From Streptomonospora litoralis (lineage in GTDB: Bacteria > Actinomycetota > Actinomycetes > Streptosporangiales > Streptosporangiaceae): a stretch of DNA of 64,000 nucleotides. How positions within the stretch are numbered: position 1 is the first letter of the stretch; each line of letters starts with the position of its first letter. Positions 25,771 to 36,968 of the stretch are shown here, piece after piece. The stretch lies in the NCBI RefSeq assembly GCF_004323735.1, contig NZ_CP036455.1, positions 4,831,101 through 4,895,100 of the forward strand, written 5' to 3'. The translations under genes were made by a program, and so were the position numbers. The notes beneath the pieces were generated by a model. It did no database searches. It had not been told where the DNA came from and saw only the letters and a list, made by a program, of their open reading frames with translations.

Positions 25771-27083
25771 TATCGCAAGAAACCTTCGTAGTTCCGCTGC
25801 TGGAGGTGACTCTCGATCTGCTTCACCGTGTCCAGCCCGACACCGACCATGATCAGGATGCTCGTACCGCCGAACGGGAAGTTCTGGCCCGCGCCGGAGG
25901 CCCCCAGCGCGATCATCGGCAGCAGAGCGATCAGCCCGAGGTAAAGCGAACCGGGAGTCGTCAGCCGGGTCAGCACGAAGTCGAGGTACTCGGCGGTCGG
26001 ACGCCCAGGCCGGATACCCGGGATGAACCCACCGTACTTCTTCATGTTGTCGGCGACTTCAGCGGGGTTGAAGGTGATGGCCACGTAGAAGAACGCGAAG
26101 CCCACGATCAGCACGAAGAACGTGGCCATGTAGAGCGGGCTGGTGCCCGTGATGAAGTAGCTGTTGATGAAGTCGGCGACCGGGTTGTCGGCGTCCTGGC
26201 CCATCAGACCCACGGCCAACTGGGGCAGGTACAGCAGCGACGAGGCGAAGATGACCGGGATAATACCCGCCTGGTTCACCTTCAGCGGGATGTAGGTGGA
26301 GCTGCCGCCGTACATCCGCCGGCCGACCATCCGCTTGGCGTACTGCACCGGGATGCGGCGCTGCGCCTGCTCGATGAAGACGACACCCGTGATGAGCACC
26401 AGACCGGCGACGCAGATGAGGCCGAAGACCCAGGCCTCCTGCTCCTGGAACATGGTGGTCATCGCCGAGGGGAAGCCCGCGATGACCGTGGTGAAGATCA
26501 GCAGCGACATGCCGTTGCCGACCCCGCGCTCGGTGATCAGCTCGCCGAACCACATGATGATGCCGGTGCCCGCGGTCATCGTGACCACGATCGTCACCAG
26601 GGTCAGCGGGTCCTGGTTGGGCATGTAGCTGCTCACCGGGATCTGGCCCTGGAACAGCTGCCCGGTGCGGGCCATCGCGACGATGCTGGAAGACTGCAGG
26701 ACCGCCAGCAGCAGGGTCAGATACCGCGTGTACTGGGTGATCTTGCCCTGCCCGGACTGGCCCTCCTTCTTGAGGGCCTCCAATCGCGGAACCACCACCG
26801 TGAGCAGGTTGATGATGATGCTCGCGGTGATGTAGGGCATGATGCCCAGCGCGAACACGGCGAGCTGGAACAGTGCGCCGCCGCTGAACAGGTTCAGCAG
26901 GGTGAAGACTCCGGTGGAGTCCTGCGCCTGGACCGCCTCCAACTGCTCGCGGATGGCCGCCGAGTTGATGCCCGGCGCCGGGATCACCGCTCCCAGCCGG
27001 AAGATGGTCAGGATGAACAGCGTGAACAGCAGCTTGTTGCGCAGGTCAGGCGTGCGGAACGCACGGATGAACGCACCTAGCAC
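25770..27083 (-). CDS. secY: Preprotein translocase subunit SecY
   Basis: This 437-residue, ten-helix channel of the Sec machinery works with SecE (59.6 kb) and SecG. It has [21 protein letters not shown] (plug and first helix region), the cytoplasmic basic loops, and [23 protein letters not shown] 27083 follows a very strong AGGAGGAGAC ribosome binding site. A 320-base gap with a hairpin separates it from rplO, so secY-adk-map probably has its own promoter. Confidence 0.98.
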   Translation of the reverse strand: MLGAFIRAFRTPDLRNKLLFTLFILTIFRLGAVIPAPGINSAAIREQLEAVQAQDSTGVFTLLNLFSGGALFQLAVFALGIMPYITASIIINLLTVVVPRLEALKKEGQSGQGKITQYTRYLTLLLAVLQSSSIVAMARTGQLFQGQIPVSSYMPNQDPLTLVTIVVTMTAGTGIIMWFGELITERGVGNGMSLLIFTTVIAGFPSAMTTMFQEQEAWVFGLICVAGLVLITGVVFIEQAQRRIPVQYAKRMVGRRMYGGSSTYIPLKVNQAGIIPVIFASSLLYLPQLAVGLMGQDADNPVADFINSYFITGTSPLYMATFFVLIVGFAFFYVAITFNPAEVADNMKKYGGFIPGIRPGRPTAEYLDFVLTRLTTPGSLYLGLIALLPMIALGASGAGQNFPFGGTSILIMVGVGLDTVKQIESHLQQRNYEGFLR

Positions 27084-27404
27084 GTCTCCTCCTGCGAGGT
27101 TTCGGCGGCGGAACCGGTTCCAGACATCGCGGCCGATCCTGAATCGTCGTAGAGCGTCGGCCCCGGGAATGGTCCCGGGACCCTGAGGTCATCGGTCAAG
27201 CAGTATCGCACTGTAACAGCCAATCGCGGGGGGATAGGGGCCGCCGAGGTCACACGGTGTCACGCCCTGTGCCCGGGTGGTGGCACGCGGACAGTGCCCC
27301 CGAACTTACCGCACCCCGCGGCACAACGCGCAGGGGCGCCCGCCGGTTCCCGTCCCCCTGGGACCGGTCGGCGGGCGCCCCTTGGCGCGATGCGAGGGTC
27401 ATTC
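27084..27404 (-). terminator. rplO-secY spacer with strong hairpin
   Basis: This is a 321-base gap in the cluster without a gene. A 13-base perfect stem (27333-27345 with 27369-27381) lies just after rplO and probably ends the spc transcript. Nearer secY, a TCCCGGGACC palindrome with a second CCCGGG (27160-27185) could form another structure. The stretch 27195-27225 is locally AT-richer and may hold the secY promoter, but I cannot define -35 and -10 confidently. Confidence 0.6.
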
Positions 27405-27869
27405 CTACCGCTCGGTGACGCTGCCACCGGCCGCGGTGATCTTGTCCCGGGCCGAGGCGGAGAACGCATCCGCGGTGACCCGCACGGCCACCGAGATCTC
27501 GCCTTCGCCCAGCACCTTGACGAGCTGGTTCTTGCGAACCGCGCCCTTGGCGACCAGGTCCTCGACGGTGACCTCGCCGCCCTCGGGGTACAGCTCGCCC
27601 AGCTTGTCCAGGTTCACGACCTGGTAGGTCGTCTTGAACCGGGCGTTGCTGAAGCCCCTCAGCTTGGGCACCCGCTTGATCAGCGGCATCTGCCCGCCCT
27701 CGAACCCGGCCGGGACCGTGGAGCGGGCCTTGGTGCCCTTGGTGCCGCGACCCGCGGTCTTGCCCTTGGACGCCTCGCCGCGACCCTTGCGGATCTTGGA
27801 CTTGTTGGAGCCCGGCGCCGGCCGCAGGTGGTGCAGCTTGAGCGGCTCGTCGGGCGTGTAGTCGCTCAT
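27405..27869 (-). CDS. rplO: 50S ribosomal protein L15
   Basis: The protein has 154 residues. The basic Gly/Lys-rich N-terminus ([20 protein letters not shown], then [11 protein letters not shown]) threads into 23S r[23 protein letters not shown] is the L15 signature. Its ATG overlaps the rpmD stop by four bases. It is the last gene before the spc-terminal hairpin. Confidence 0.98.
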   Translation of the reverse strand: MSDYTPDEPLKLHHLRPAPGSNKSKIRKGRGEASKGKTAGRGTKGTKARSTVPAGFEGGQMPLIKRVPKLRGFSNARFKTTYQVVNLDKLGELYPEGGEVTVEDLVAKGAVRKNQLVKVLGEGEISVAVRVTADAFSASARDKITAAGGSVTER

Positions 27870-28054
27870 GCGTCGACCTCCTCGACATTCACGAGGTGCG
27901 CGACGATGTCGATCTGCCCGCGGATGGCGCGATTGTCCTCACGCACCACAGTCGAGCCGATCTTACGCAGCCCGAGCGAACGCAGGCCGTCGCGCTGCTT
28001 CCGATTTCCGCCGATCTTCGAGCGGACCTGGGTGATCTTCAGCTTGCCGGCCAT
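27866..28054 (-). CDS. rpmD: 50S ribosomal protein L30
   Basis: The protein has 62 residues. [20 protein letters not shown] and [18 protein letters not shown] are the L30 signature. ATG 28054 is the family start; the frame is open 11 codons upstream. It overlaps rplO by four bases and follows rpsE closely. Confidence 0.97.
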   Translation of the reverse strand: MAGKLKITQVRSKIGGNRKQRDGLRSLGLRKIGSTVVREDNRAIRGQIDIVAHLVNVEEVDA

Positions 28055-28055
28055 G

Positions 28056-28658
28056 TCAGCTACCCGCCTTCGCCTCAGCACGGGCACGCAGCATGGCGGC
28101 CGGAGCGACGTCCTCCAGCGGGAGGCCGCGCCGGGCGGCGATCTCCTCCGGCTGGTTCAGGCCCTTGAGCGCGGCGACGGTGGCGTGCACGATGTTCAGC
28201 GGATTCGACGAGCCCAGCGACTTGCTCAGCACGTCGTGGATCCCGGCGCACTCCAGCACCGCGCGGACCGGACCACCGGCGATGACACCGGTACCGGGCG
28301 CGGCCGGACGCAGGAGCACGACGCCGGCGGCGTCCTCACCCTGGACCCGGTGCGTGATCGTGCCCTGGACGCGCGGGACGCGGAAGAAGTTCTTCTTCGC
28401 CGTCTCCACGCCCTTGGCGATGGCCGACGGGACCTCTTTGGCCTTCCCGTAGCCGACGCCCACCATCCCGTTGCCGTCGCCCACGACGACCAGAGCGGTG
28501 AAGCTGAAGCGCCGACCGCCCTTGACCACCTTGGCGACCCGGTTGATGGTCACGACTTTCTCGATATAGGAGACACCCTTGTCTGCGGCGCCGCCGCGGC
28601 GATCGTCACGGCGGTCTCGCCGCTCGCCACCGGCGCCGCGCCGCGGAGCTGCAGCCAT
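28056..28658 (-). CDS. rpsE: 30S ribosomal protein S5
   Basis: The protein has 200 residues. A disordered Arg/Gly/Asp N-terminal extension (about 1-28) precedes the S5 core with [44 protein letters not shown], and [26 protein letters not shown] 28658 has GAGG nine bases upstream. It lies in the spc cluster between rplR and rpmD. Confidence 0.98.
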   Translation of the reverse strand: MAAAPRRGAGGERRDRRDDRRGGAADKGVSYIEKVVTINRVAKVVKGGRRFSFTALVVVGDGNGMVGVGYGKAKEVPSAIAKGVETAKKNFFRVPRVQGTITHRVQGEDAAGVVLLRPAAPGTGVIAGGPVRAVLECAGIHDVLSKSLGSSNPLNIVHATVAALKGLNQPEEIAARRGLPLEDVAPAAMLRARAEAKAGS

Positions 28659-28704
28659 CAGTGGTTCCTCTTCCCGTTGGTGAAAATGCTTGCGACCGGG
28701 TTCA

Positions 28705-29091
28705 TCAGAACTCCAGTCCGCCGGACCGCGCGCCGTCGGCCAGCGCGGCGACGCGGCCGTGATAGCGGTACCCGCCGCGGTCGAAGACGGCCGCGGAGAT
28801 ACCCGCCGCCGTGGCGCGCTCCGCCAGCAGCTCGCCGACCTTGCGCGATTTCTCCGTCTTGGTGCCCTCGGCACCGCGCATGCCGTGGTCGACCGTGGAG
28901 GCCGCCACCATGGTGTGGTGCCGGGTGTCGTCCACCAACTGCGCGACGATGTGCTTGGAGGAACGGAACACGACCAGGCGGGGACGCTCCGGCGTGCCGG
29001 AGATCTTCTTGCGGACCCGCAGGTGGCGACGCGCACGGGAGGTCGCGCGCTTGGACGTTCCCTTGCGGGTCAGCGTCGTGGACTTGGCCAT
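28705..29091 (-). CDS. rplR: 50S ribosomal protein L18
   Basis: The protein has 128 residues. The [20 protein letters not shown] motif, [12 protein letters not shown], and the C-terminal [20 protein letters not shown] identify the 5S rRNA-binding L18. It starts three bases after rplF ends. Confidence 0.98.
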   Translation of the reverse strand: MAKSTTLTRKGTSKRATSRARRHLRVRKKISGTPERPRLVVFRSSKHIVAQLVDDTRHHTMVAASTVDHGMRGAEGTKTEKSRKVGELLAERATAAGISAAVFDRGGYRYHGRVAALADGARSGGLEF

Positions 29092-29093
29092 GA

Positions 29094-29633
29094 CTACTTA
29101 CCAGCCTTTCCGGCCTTGCGGCGGATGCGCTCGCCCTGGTAGCGCACGCCCTTCGCCTTGTAGGGGTCGGGCCTGCGCAAGTTGCGGATGTTCGCGGCCA
29201 CCTGACCCACGAGCTGCTTGTCGATGCCGTCGACGTGCAGCACGGTGGGCTTCTCGACGCGGAAGCTGATGCCCTCCGGCGGCTCGATCACGACCGGGTG
29301 GCTGTAGCCCAGGGAGAACTCCAGGTTCTCCCCGCGGGCCTGGACGCGGTAGCCCACGCCGTGGATCTCCAGGGTCTTGGTGTAGCCGTTGGAGACGCCC
29401 TCGACGAGGTTCTGCACAAGCGCACGCGTGAGACCGTGCAGCGAACGGTTGTCCGGGTGGTCGTCGGGGCGGTCCACGCTGAGCTGACCGTCCTCGTCCC
29501 AGTCGATCGTGATCGGGTCGACCACGGTGTGGTTCAGTTCGCCCTTCGGCCCCTTGACTTTGACGTCCTGCCCGTCGATGGCGACCTCGACGCCTTTGGG
29601 AACCGATATCGGCCGTCGACCAATACGCGACAT
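29094..29633 (-). CDS. rplF: 50S ribosomal protein L6
   Basis: The protein has 179 residues. The start [20 protein letters not shown] and the C-terminal signature [18 protein letters not shown] are typical. The two tandem alpha/beta domains of L6 are both complete. ATG 29633 is the conserved start. Confidence 0.98.
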   Translation of the reverse strand: MSRIGRRPISVPKGVEVAIDGQDVKVKGPKGELNHTVVDPITIDWDEDGQLSVDRPDDHPDNRSLHGLTRALVQNLVEGVSNGYTKTLEIHGVGYRVQARGENLEFSLGYSHPVVIEPPEGISFRVEKPTVLHVDGIDKQLVGQVAANIRNLRRPDPYKAKGVRYQGERIRRKAGKAGK

Positions 29634-29649
29634 GTCGAAATCCCTCCCT

Positions 29650-30048
29650 CTACCAGACGTAGGCGAGGACTTCGCCGCCCACGCCACGCTTCTTGGCCTG
29701 CTTGTCCGTCATCAGGCCGCCGGACGTCGAAATGATGGCGACACCGAGGCCGCCCAGCACGCGCGGAAGGTTGTCCTTCTTCGCGTAGACCCGCAGCCCG
29801 GGCTTGGAGACCCGGCGCACGCCGGCGATGGAGCGCTCACGGGTCGGCCCGTACTTGAGCTCGACCACCAGGCTCTTGCCCACGGAGGCGTCCTCGCTGC
29901 TCCAGCTCTGCACGAAGCCCTCCTGCTGGAGGATCTCGGCGATGTGCGCCTTGATCTTGGAATACGGCATGACCACGGTGTCGTGGTAGGCCGAATTCGC
30001 GTTACGCAGACGTGTCAGCATGTCTGCGATCGGGTCGGTCATCGTCAT
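29650..30048 (-). CDS. rpsH: 30S ribosomal protein S8
   Basis: The protein has 132 residues. It begins [20 protein letters not shown] and has the RNA-binding C-terminal [20 protein letters not shown]. Two ATG codons (30048 and 30042) are possible; the first gives the common actinobacterial MTMTDP form. It is unusually far (313 bases) from the preceding rpsN. Confidence 0.97.
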   Translation of the reverse strand: MTMTDPIADMLTRLRNANSAYHDTVVMPYSKIKAHIAEILQQEGFVQSWSSEDASVGKSLVVELKYGPTRERSIAGVRRVSKPGLRVYAKKDNLPRVLGGLGVAIISTSGGLMTDKQAKKRGVGGEVLAYVW

Positions 30049-30361
30049 GGCCGATAGGCCCTTCCTCACCGCGGTTTCCCCAAGGACAGGGCCGTCCCTT
30101 TGCGGACCTGTTCCCGCACCTGGCGCGCGGGCTCCTCTAGGACCTACGGCGTGGTCATGGGCACCGTGCCGAGCAAACGGCACCGTGCCCTGTCGGTTTG
30201 TCTTGTACGCGTTCCACGGCCCTCGGGGCGCTTGCCCGGGGCCGCGGTTCCTACTTCTCCGCTCCGCGGCCGGCTGCCGCGACAGGGCGGCCGCGCCGGT
30301 ACCCGGGGCCGGGCGCGCCGCCTGGCGGCGCCGGACCCCGGGCACTGGCGCGTGAGGACTA
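30049..30361. other. 313-base spacer between rpsN and rpsH
   Basis: rpsN and rpsH are normally nearly contiguous, but here a gene-free spacer separates them. It contains a paired structure GGGCACCGTGCCG (30159-30171) with CGGCACCGTGCCC (30178-30190), which has a single central mismatch and a six-base loop. There are also several GC-rich inverted stretches around 30270-30340. I see no reading frame with protein-like composition and no clear promoter. Confidence 0.55.
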
Positions 30362-30547
30362 CTACCAGCTCGCCTTGGCGATGCCGGGGAGCTCGCCGCG
30401 GTGGGCCATCTCGCGGAAGCAGATGCGGCACAGGCCGAACTTCCGGAAGACGGCGCGCGCGCGACCGCACCGCGAGCACCGAGTATATGCGCGAACGCCG
30501 AACTTCTGCTTGCGGTTCGCCTTGGCGATCAGTGCCTTCTTAGCCAT
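30362..30547 (-). CDS. rpsN: 30S ribosomal protein S14, zinc-binding type Z
   Basis: The protein has 61 residues. It starts [18 protein letters not shown] and carries the zinc motif CSRC at 24-27 and CRIC at 40-43, so it is the short zinc-containing form rather than the long zinc-free paralogue. It follows rplE after eight bases. Confidence 0.97.
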   Translation of the reverse strand: MAKKALIAKANRKQKFGVRAYTRCSRCGRARAVFRKFGLCRICFREMAHRGELPGIAKASW

Positions 30548-30555
30548 GGTCTCCC

Positions 30556-31131
30556 CTAGGACTCCTTGAAGGGGAAGCCGAGCTGCCGAAGCAGGCTGCG
30601 CCCCTCCGCGTCGGTGGTCGCCGAGGTGACGACCGTGATGTCCATGCCGCGCTGGCGGTCGACCTTGTCGGGGTCGATCTCGTGGAACATGACCTGCTCG
30701 GTCAGCCCGAAGGTGTAGTTCCCCCGCCCGTCGAACTGCTTGGGCGAGAGCCCGCGGAAGTCGCGGATGCGGGGCAGCGCCAGCGAGAGCAGCCGGTCGA
30801 GGAACTCCCACATGCGGTCGCCGCGCAGCGTGACGCTGGCGCCGATGGGCATGCCCTCGCGCAGCTTGAACTGCGCGATGGATTTGTTCGCACGATTGAC
30901 GCGCGGCTTCTGGCCGGTGATCGCCGAGAGGTCGTTGACCGCGCCCTGGATCAGCTTGGCGTCGCGCGCGGCGTCGCCGACACCCATGTTCACCGCGATC
31001 TTGGTCAGACCGGGGATCTGCATGATGTTGCCGATCCCGAACTCCTCGCGCAGGGACGGCATGATCTCCGAGCGGTACTTCTCCTTCAGCCGCGGCATCG
31101 CCGGGGCGGAGGTGCCGGTGTCGACCGTCAT
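30556..31131 (-). CDS. rplE: 50S ribosomal protein L5
   Basis: The protein has 191 residues. It shows [36 protein letters not shown], and [20 protein letters not shown], and binds 5S rRNA. Its ATG overlaps the rplX stop (TGATG). Confidence 0.98.
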   Translation of the reverse strand: MTVDTGTSAPAMPRLKEKYRSEIMPSLREEFGIGNIMQIPGLTKIAVNMGVGDAARDAKLIQGAVNDLSAITGQKPRVNRANKSIAQFKLREGMPIGASVTLRGDRMWEFLDRLLSLALPRIRDFRGLSPKQFDGRGNYTFGLTEQVMFHEIDPDKVDRQRGMDITVVTSATTDAEGRSLLRQLGFPFKES

Positions 31132-31436
31132 CAGATGTCCTTCCCGGTACGGCGGGAGACCCGGACCTTGGTTCCGTCTTCCTCGAAGCGGTAACCGACG
31201 CGGATGGGCTTGCCGTCCTCCACGATCGACACGTTGCTCACGTGGATCGGCGCCTCCTTGGTCACGACCTCGCCCTGCTGGCCGCTCGCCGGATTCGCCC
31301 GCTTGTGCTTCTTGATGAGGTTGACGCCCTCGACGACGACACGGTCCTCCCGCGGAAGGGCCTTGATGACCTTCCCGGTGGCACCCTTGTCCTTGCCGGC
31401 GATGACGACGACCTCGTCGTCCTTCTTGATCTTCAT
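31131..31436 (-). CDS. rplX: 50S ribosomal protein L24
   Basis: The protein has 101 residues. The KOW motif [20 protein letters not shown] followed by [19 protein letters not shown] is diagnostic of L24. It ends three bases before rplN on the transcript and overlaps rplE by one base. Confidence 0.98.
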   Translation of the reverse strand: MKIKKDDEVVVIAGKDKGATGKVIKALPREDRVVVEGVNLIKKHKRANPASGQQGEVVTKEAPIHVSNVSIVEDGKPIRVGYRFEEDGTKVRVSRRTGKDI

Positions 31437-31439
31437 CGC

Positions 31440-31808
31440 CTAGAGCACCTCCGGCGCTAGCGAGATGATGCGCATGTACCTCTTGTCCCGCAGCTCACGC
31501 CCGACCGGGCCGAAGATACGGGTGCCGCGCGGGTCCCCACCGTCCTTGATGAGCACGGCGGCGTTCTCATCGAAGCGGATGTAGGAGCCGTCGGGCCGGC
31601 GGCGCTCCTTGGAGGTGCGCACGATAACGGCCTTGACGACATCGCCCTTTCTCACGCCCGCGGCGGGGAGGGCGTCCTTGACCGTCGCCACAACTGTGTC
31701 GCCGATGCCCGCGTAGCGCCGACCCGAGCCGCCGAGGACACGGATGGTCAAGATCTCCTTGGCCCCCGTGTTATCGGCGACCTTGAGTCGCGACTCCTGC
31801 TGAATCAC
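31440..31808 (-). CDS. rplN: 50S ribosomal protein L14
   Basis: The protein has 122 residues. It begins [20 protein letters not shown], has [20 protein letters not shown], and ends [16 protein letters not shown]. It is standard length, with all conserved blocks present. Confidence 0.98.
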   Translation of the reverse strand: MIQQESRLKVADNTGAKEILTIRVLGGSGRRYAGIGDTVVATVKDALPAAGVRKGDVVKAVIVRTSKERRRPDGSYIRFDENAAVLIKDGGDPRGTRIFGPVGRELRDKRYMRIISLAPEVL

Positions 31809-31910
31809 GTCTGCTCCTGATATATGCGCGCGGCCCGAAAGACCTCGCGCTGCTAGGTGGTCACACCCCTGGGGCGGCCGATCTCCACGAACCGGCCGCC
31901 AGGTCAGGGG

Positions 31911-32186
31911 TTACTTGGCCTTCTCCAGGATCTCCACGACGCGCCAGCGCTTGGTCGCGGACATCGGCCGGGTCTCCATCATGCGCACCCGGTCGCCGAC
32001 GCCGCAGGTCTCGCCCTCGTCGTGAGCCTTGTACTTGGTCGTGCGGCGGATGACCTTGCCGTAAAGCGCGTGCTTGACGCGGTCCTCCACCTCGACGACG
32101 ACCGTCTTGGACATCTTGTCGCTGACGACGTAGCCCTCGCGCACCTTGCGGTAATTCCGCGTGGAGCTCTGCGTGGTCTCGCTCAT
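31911..32186 (-). CDS. rpsQ: 30S ribosomal protein S17
   Basis: The protein has 91 residues. [20 protein letters not shown] and [20 protein letters not shown] form the OB-fold S17 core. Its ATG overlaps the rpmC stop by four bases. About 100 bases separate it from rplN. Confidence 0.98.
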   Translation of the reverse strand: MSETTQSSTRNYRKVREGYVVSDKMSKTVVVEVEDRVKHALYGKVIRRTTKYKAHDEGETCGVGDRVRMMETRPMSATKRWRVVEILEKAK

Positions 32187-32437
32187 TCGGCTGCTTCCTT
32201 CGTCTCCTCAGCCGACTCACCGGTCAGCGGCATGATTCCGAGCTCGTGCTCGCGCATGACGGTGTAGATCCGAGCGATCTCACGCTTCACGGTGCGCAGC
32301 CGGCTGTGGTTGTCCAACTGCCCGGTGGCGGCCTGAAAGCGGAGGTTGAACAGCTCTTCCTTCGCCTCCTTGAGCTTGCTCACCAGGTCCTCGACGGACT
32401 GGCCGCGCAGCTCTTGGGCGGTCAGGGTCTTGGCCAT
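32183..32437 (-). CDS. rpmC: 50S ribosomal protein L29
   Basis: The protein has 84 residues. The two-helix hairpin has [20 protein letters not shown] and [18 protein letters not shown] short acidic C-terminal tail is typical for actinobacteria. It overlaps rplP by one base and rpsQ by four, so it is tightly coupled. Confidence 0.97.
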   Translation of the reverse strand: MAKTLTAQELRGQSVEDLVSKLKEAKEELFNLRFQAATGQLDNHSRLRTVKREIARIYTVMREHELGIMPLTGESAEETKEAAE

Positions 32438-32853
32438 CACGCCTCCCACTCGCGCTTCACGAACTTGCACCTCATCGGGAGCTTGTGCATCGCCCGGCGC
32501 ATGGCCTCCTTGGCGATCGGCTCCGGCACACCCGACAGCTCGAACATCACTCGTCCGGGCTTGACCGGCGCCACCCACCACTCGGGGGAACCCTTACCGG
32601 AACCCATGCGGGTCTCGGCCGGCTTCTTGGTGATGGGGCGGTCGGGGAAGATGTTGATCCACACCTTGCCGCCACGGCGGATGTGCCGCGTCATGGCGAT
32701 ACGCGCGGCCTCGATCTGCCGGTTGGTGACGTAGCCGGCGCCCAGCGCCTGGATACCGAACTCGCCGAAGTTGACCTTCGTGCCGCCCTTGGCCCGGCCC
32801 CGCAGGTCGGGACGGTGCTGCTTGCGGTACTTGATCTTACGGGGAATCAGCAT
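32437..32853 (-). CDS. rplP: 50S ribosomal protein L16
   Basis: The protein has 138 residues. It begins [20 protein letters not shown] and contains the [20 protein letters not shown] signature near the peptidyl-transferase-facing loop. It follows rpsC after three bases. Confidence 0.98.
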   Translation of the reverse strand: MLIPRKIKYRKQHRPDLRGRAKGGTKVNFGEFGIQALGAGYVTNRQIEAARIAMTRHIRRGGKVWINIFPDRPITKKPAETRMGSGKGSPEWWVAPVKPGRVMFELSGVPEPIAKEAMRRAMHKLPMRCKFVKREWEA

Positions 32854-32856
32854 CGG

Positions 32857-33705
32857 TCAGCTCCCCTCGTTCCCGGACTTCTCCGCGCCCTGGCCGGCCT
32901 CGGCCGGAGCGCCCGACCGGGCCTCGGCCTGCTGGCCCTGACCCGAGCCCTGAGCGCCGCCCTGGCCGCCGCGACGGCGGCGTCCGGCGCGCTCGCGGCG
33001 CTGACCTCCGCCGCCACCGCCACCGCCGCCGCCGGGAGCGCGCTGGGCGGCCTGGGCCGCCTCGCGCTCGGCGCGGGTCGCGGGAGCGTCGCCCTTGTAG
33101 ATCCACACCTTCACGCCGATGCGGCCGAAGGTGGTGCGGGCCTCGAAGAAGCCGTAGTCGATGTCGGCACGGAGCGTGTGCAGGGGCACGCGGCCCTCGC
33201 GGTAGAACTCCGAACGCGACATCTCGGCACCGCCGAGACGGCCGCCGCACTGGATGCGGATGCCCTTGGCGCCGCTCTTCATCGCACTCTGCATCGCCTT
33301 GCGCATGGCCCGACGGAACGCGACTCGGCTGGACAGCTGCTCCGCCACACCCTGAGCGACGAGCTGAGCGTCGGTCTCGGGGTTCTTGACCTCGAGGATG
33401 TTGAGCTGGACCTGCTTCTTGTTGGTCAGCTTCTCCAGGTCGGCGCGGATGCGGTCGGCCTCCGACCCGCGGCGGCCGATGACGATGCCCGGCCGGGCGG
33501 TGTGGATGTCGACGCGGACCCGCTCACGGGTGCGCTCGATCTCCACCTTGGAGATTCCGGCGCGCTCCATGCCGCGGTTCAGCATCCGGCGGATGGCCAC
33601 GTCTTCCTTGACGTAGTCCTTGTACAGCTTGTCGGCATACCACCGGGTCTTGTAGTCGGTGGTCACGCCGAGTCGGAACCCGTGCGGGTTGACCTTCTGC
33701 CCCAC
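32857..33705 (-). CDS. rpsC: 30S ribosomal protein S3
   Basis: The protein has 282 residues. The KH domain lies near residues 40-105 ([20 protein letters not shown]) and the C-terminal S3 domain follows ([20 protein letters not shown]). After about residue 215 there is a 65-residue Gly/Arg/Gln/Glu-rich disordered tail with a glycine run, longer than the E. coli protein. GTG 33705 overlaps the rplV stop (TAGTG). Confidence 0.98.
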   Translation of the reverse strand: MGQKVNPHGFRLGVTTDYKTRWYADKLYKDYVKEDVAIRRMLNRGMERAGISKVEIERTRERVRVDIHTARPGIVIGRRGSEADRIRADLEKLTNKKQVQLNILEVKNPETDAQLVAQGVAEQLSSRVAFRRAMRKAMQSAMKSGAKGIRIQCGGRLGGAEMSRSEFYREGRVPLHTLRADIDYGFFEARTTFGRIGVKVWIYKGDAPATRAEREAAQAAQRAPGGGGGGGGGGQRRERAGRRRRGGQGGAQGSGQGQQAEARSGAPAEAGQGAEKSGNEGS

Positions 33706-34082
33706 TATCGGGTCCTCTCCTTCGTCTTGGCCGACGAGGCGCCCGCGGTCTCACGCGGCTCAACGACCACGGTGATGTGGCTCGTCCTCTTCGTGACCCG
33801 GAACGCGCGGCCGAAGCCGCGCGGGCGGATGCGCTTCAGGGTCGGACCCTCGTCCACCCAGGCGCCGCCGACCACCAGCGTCTCGCGGTCCAGCTTGTCG
33901 TTGTGCTCGGCATTGGCGATGGCGCTCGCGAGCACCTTGCCCACCGGTTCGCTCGCCGCCTGCGGCGCGAACCGGAGCACCGCCTGTGCCTCGTCAGCAG
34001 GCAAGCCGCGAATAAGGTCCACCACCCGGCGGGCCTTTCGGGGCGTAACACGGACGAACCGTGCCTGAGCCCTCGTTCCCAT
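33705..34082 (-). CDS. rplV: 50S ribosomal protein L22
   Basis: The protein has 125 residues. [20 protein letters not shown] and the exit-tunnel beta-hairpin region [20 protein letters not shown] are diagnostic. A GTG 11 codons upstream is in frame, but ATG 34082 has GAGGG seven bases upstream and gives the usual N-terminus. Confidence 0.96.
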   Translation of the reverse strand: MGTRAQARFVRVTPRKARRVVDLIRGLPADEAQAVLRFAPQAASEPVGKVLASAIANAEHNDKLDRETLVVGGAWVDEGPTLKRIRPRGFGRAFRVTKRTSHITVVVEPRETAGASSAKTKERTR

Positions 34083-34155
34083 CGCTTTTCCCTCGCTCAC
34101 GGAAATCACCCCCACGCACCGTGGGGAATACGGTTCATAACTCCTACAGCAACCG

Positions 34156-34434
34156 CTAGCGGCGGCTACGGCGGTCTTCCTTGACGTGGCTCCGGAAAGT
34201 GCGCGTGGGAGCGAACTCGCCGAGCTTGTGACCGACCATCGACTCGGAGACGAACACCGGGACGTGCTTGCGGCCGTCGTGCACGGCGATGGTGTGCCCG
34301 ATCATCTCGGGAACGACCATGGAACGCCGCGACCACGTCTTGATGACGTTCTTGGTGCCCTTCTCGTTCTGGTCCTCCACCTTCTTGATCAGGTGGTGGT
34401 CGACGAAAGGACCCTTCTTCAGGCTACGTGGCAT
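34156..34434 (-). CDS. rpsS: 30S ribosomal protein S19
   Basis: The protein has 92 residues. It begins [20 protein letters not shown] and has the [20 protein letters not shown] signature. It is standard in length and position between rplB and rplV. Confidence 0.98.
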   Translation of the reverse strand: MPRSLKKGPFVDHHLIKKVEDQNEKGTKNVIKTWSRRSMVVPEMIGHTIAVHDGRKHVPVFVSESMVGHKLGEFAPTRTFRSHVKEDRRSRR

Positions 34435-34446
34435 CGGACGTGCTCC

Positions 34447-35280
34447 TTACCGCTTCTTCTTGCTACGCCGACGCACGATGAGCCGGTCACTGGGCTTGTT
34501 GGGCCTGCGGGTGCGCCCCTCGGGCTGGCCCCACGGGCTGACGGGGTGCCGGCCGCCCGAGCTCTTGCCCTCGCCACCGCCGAGGGGGTGGTCCACCGGG
34601 TTCATGGCGACACCGCGCACCTGGGGGCGCTTGCCCCGCCAGCGATTGCGTCCGGCCTTGCCCCAGTGGATGTTGGACTGCTCGGCGTTGCCCACTTGGC
34701 CGACGGTGGCCCGGCAGGTCACCTCGACCTGGCGCATCTCCCCGGAGGGCATGCGCAGCGTGGCGTACTTGCCCTCCTTGGCCAGCAGCTGGATCTGCGA
34801 TCCCGCCGACCGGCCCAGCTTGGCACCGCCGCCCGGCTTCAGCTCGACCGCGTGCACGAACGTACCCGTGGGGATGTTGCGCAGCGGGAGGCAGTTGCCC
34901 GGCTTGATGTCCGCGGAGGGACCGTTCTCCACGCGGTTGCCCTGCTTGAGGCCGGCGGGCGCCAGGATGTAGCGCTTCTCGCCGTCCACGTAGTGCAGCA
35001 GCGCGATACGCGCGGTGCGGTTGGGGTCGTACTCGATGTGGGCGACCTTCGCCGGGACGCCGTCCTTGTCGTGGCGGCGGAAGTCGATCACCCGGTAGGC
35101 CCGCTTGTGGCCGCCGCCCTGGTGGCGGGCGGTGATGCGGCCGTGGCCGTTGCGCCCGCCCTTGGAGTGGAGCGGCCGCACCAGCGACTTCTCCGGGTGG
35201 TCGCGCGTGATCTCGACGAAGTCGGCCACGCTGGAGCCGCGCCGACCCGATGTGGTCGGCTTGTACTTACGAATGCCCAT
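34447..35280 (-). CDS. rplB: 50S ribosomal protein L2
   Basis: The protein has 277 residues. It begins [20 protein letters not shown] and carries the peptidyl-transferase-associated [20 protein letters not shown] with its conserved His. The basic C-terminus ends RSKKKR. It is standard in length. Confidence 0.98.
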   Translation of the reverse strand: MGIRKYKPTTSGRRGSSVADFVEITRDHPEKSLVRPLHSKGGRNGHGRITARHQGGGHKRAYRVIDFRRHDKDGVPAKVAHIEYDPNRTARIALLHYVDGEKRYILAPAGLKQGNRVENGPSADIKPGNCLPLRNIPTGTFVHAVELKPGGGAKLGRSAGSQIQLLAKEGKYATLRMPSGEMRQVEVTCRATVGQVGNAEQSNIHWGKAGRNRWRGKRPQVRGVAMNPVDHPLGGGEGKSSGGRHPVSPWGQPEGRTRRPNKPSDRLIVRRRSKKKR

Positions 35281-35333
35281 CTTCTTCGCGCATTCCTTTA
35301 CGTGTTACTCGGTGGACGAATCCGGCGAGTGGC

Positions 35334-35624
35334 TCAGACGCCGAAGATGTCGATTCGGTCGCCTTCGCGAACGCTCACGATCGCCCGCTTGGTGTCAGGA
35401 CGCTTTCCGTAACCGAACCGGGTCCGCTTGCGCTTTCCGGAGCGGTTGATCGTGTTCACGCTGTCGACCTTCACGTCGAAGATCTGCTCCACCGCGATCT
35501 TGATCTGCGTCTTGTTGGCCGAGGGCTGGACCAGGAACGTGTACTGGTTCTGGTCCATCAGGCCGTAGCTCTTCTCGGAGATCACCGGCTCGATGATGAT
35601 GTCCCGAGGGTCGGGGATCCTCAC
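35334..35624 (-). CDS. rplW: 50S ribosomal protein L23
   Basis: The protein has 96 residues. It contains [40 protein letters not shown] and the extended loop [20 protein letters not shown]. It sits at the tunnel exit as a docking site. GTG 35624 overlaps the rplD stop by four bases. Confidence 0.98.
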   Translation of the reverse strand: MRIPDPRDIIIEPVISEKSYGLMDQNQYTFLVQPSANKTQIKIAVEQIFDVKVDSVNTINRSGKRKRTRFGYGKRPDTKRAIVSVREGDRIDIFGV

Positions 35625-36301
35625 TGGTCCTCCTCCTGCGACTCCTCGCGCGCCGCCTGGGCGCCGCCCTGGGCATGGGCCAGGAACGCCTCGTAGCCGC
35701 GCTCGGTGAAGACCACGTCGTCGGCGTAGAGCACGTCGCGGGTGTTCACCTGGTCGGCGTCGAGGATGTGCACCTCGGGCACGTTGCGCAGCGCCAGCCG
35801 GTTGTGCGCGTCCTCGCGGTCGAGGACCACGAGCACCTTCCGCGACTCGGTGACCTTGCGCAGCGCCTTCAGCGCCGCCTGCGTCCGCTTGGCGGTGACG
35901 TCCTCGCCGACGAACTCGCTGACGATGTGCACGCGCTCGTGGCGGGCGCGGTCGGAGAGTGCGCCGCGCAGCGCCGCGGCCTTCATCTTCTTGGGGGTCC
36001 GCTGGGTGTAGTCGCGGGGCTGGGGGCCGTGCACCGTGCCGCCGCCGACGAACTGCGGGGCGCGGGTGGAGCCCTGCCGGGCCCGGCCGGTGCCCTTCTG
36101 CCGGTAGGGCTTCTTGCTACCGCCGCGGACCATGCCGCGGGTCTTGGTGGCGTGGGTGCCCTGCCGGGCCGCGTTCTCCTGGCCGAGCACGACCTGGTGC
36201 ATCAGCGGGATGTTCACCTGCTGGTCGAAGATCGCCTCGGGCAGCTCGACACTGCGGCCGGCCTGGCCCTCGGCGTCCTTCACCTTGATGGTCGGCGCCA
36301 T
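35621..36301 (-). CDS. rplD: 50S ribosomal protein L4
   Basis: The protein has 226 residues. The tunnel loop is [20 protein letters not shown] with [20 protein letters not shown], and the C-terminal domain has [21 protein letters not shown] short Gln/Glu-rich tail follows the domain. It is in the S10 operon between rplC and rplW. Confidence 0.98.
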   Translation of the reverse strand: MAPTIKVKDAEGQAGRSVELPEAIFDQQVNIPLMHQVVLGQENAARQGTHATKTRGMVRGGSKKPYRQKGTGRARQGSTRAPQFVGGGTVHGPQPRDYTQRTPKKMKAAALRGALSDRARHERVHIVSEFVGEDVTAKRTQAALKALRKVTESRKVLVVLDREDAHNRLALRNVPEVHILDADQVNTRDVLYADDVVFTERGYEAFLAHAQGGAQAAREESQEEDQ

Positions 36302-36304
36302 GGC

Positions 36305-36955
36305 TTACTTCTCCCCCTTCACGGCGGTGCGGACGAGCACCAGCCCGCCGTTGGGCCCCGGCACCGAGCCCTTGACCAGGATCAGGCCCTTCTCCGCGTC
36401 CACGGAGTGGACGGTGAGGTTCTGGATGGTCTTGCGCACGTTGCCCATGCGCCCCGCCATCCGCGTGCCCTTGAACACGCGCCCGGGCGTGGCGCAGCCG
36501 CCGATGGCGCCGGGCGAGCGGTGCTTGCGCTGGGTGCCGTGCGTGGCGCTGAGGCCGCGGAAGCCGTGGCGCTTCATCACGCCGGAGAAGCCCTTGCCCT
36601 TGCTCCTGCCCGTGACGTCGACGAGCTCGCCGACCTCGAAGGCGTCAGCGGTGAGCTCCTGGCCGAGCTGGTACTCGGGGGCGTCGGTGGTACGAACCTC
36701 GACGTAGTGGCGGCGCGGGGTGAGATCGTGCTTGCGCAGGTAGTCGCCCAGGGGCTTGTTCACCTTGCGCGGGTTGATCTTCCCGTAGCCGAGCTGGATG
36801 GCGGAGTAGCCATCGGTCTCCGGAGTACGGACGCGCGAGACGACGCACGGACCGGCCTTCAGAACCGTCACGGGCACGATCTTGCCCGCGTCGTCGAAGA
36901 CCTGGGTCATGCCGAGCTTCTCGCCCAGTACTCCCGTGATCTGCTTGGTGGCCAT
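36305..36955 (-). CDS. rplC: 50S ribosomal protein L3
   Basis: The protein has 216 residues. It begins with [20 protein letters not shown], and the internal-loop motif [20 protein letters not shown] is followed by [19 protein letters not shown]. It follows rpsJ after 13 bases. Confidence 0.98.
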   Translation of the reverse strand: MATKQITGVLGEKLGMTQVFDDAGKIVPVTVLKAGPCVVSRVRTPETDGYSAIQLGYGKINPRKVNKPLGDYLRKHDLTPRRHYVEVRTTDAPEYQLGQELTADAFEVGELVDVTGRSKGKGFSGVMKRHGFRGLSATHGTQRKHRSPGAIGGCATPGRVFKGTRMAGRMGNVRKTIQNLTVHSVDAEKGLILVKGSVPGPNGGLVLVRTAVKGEK

Positions 36956-36968
36956 GTCAGTGCGTCCT

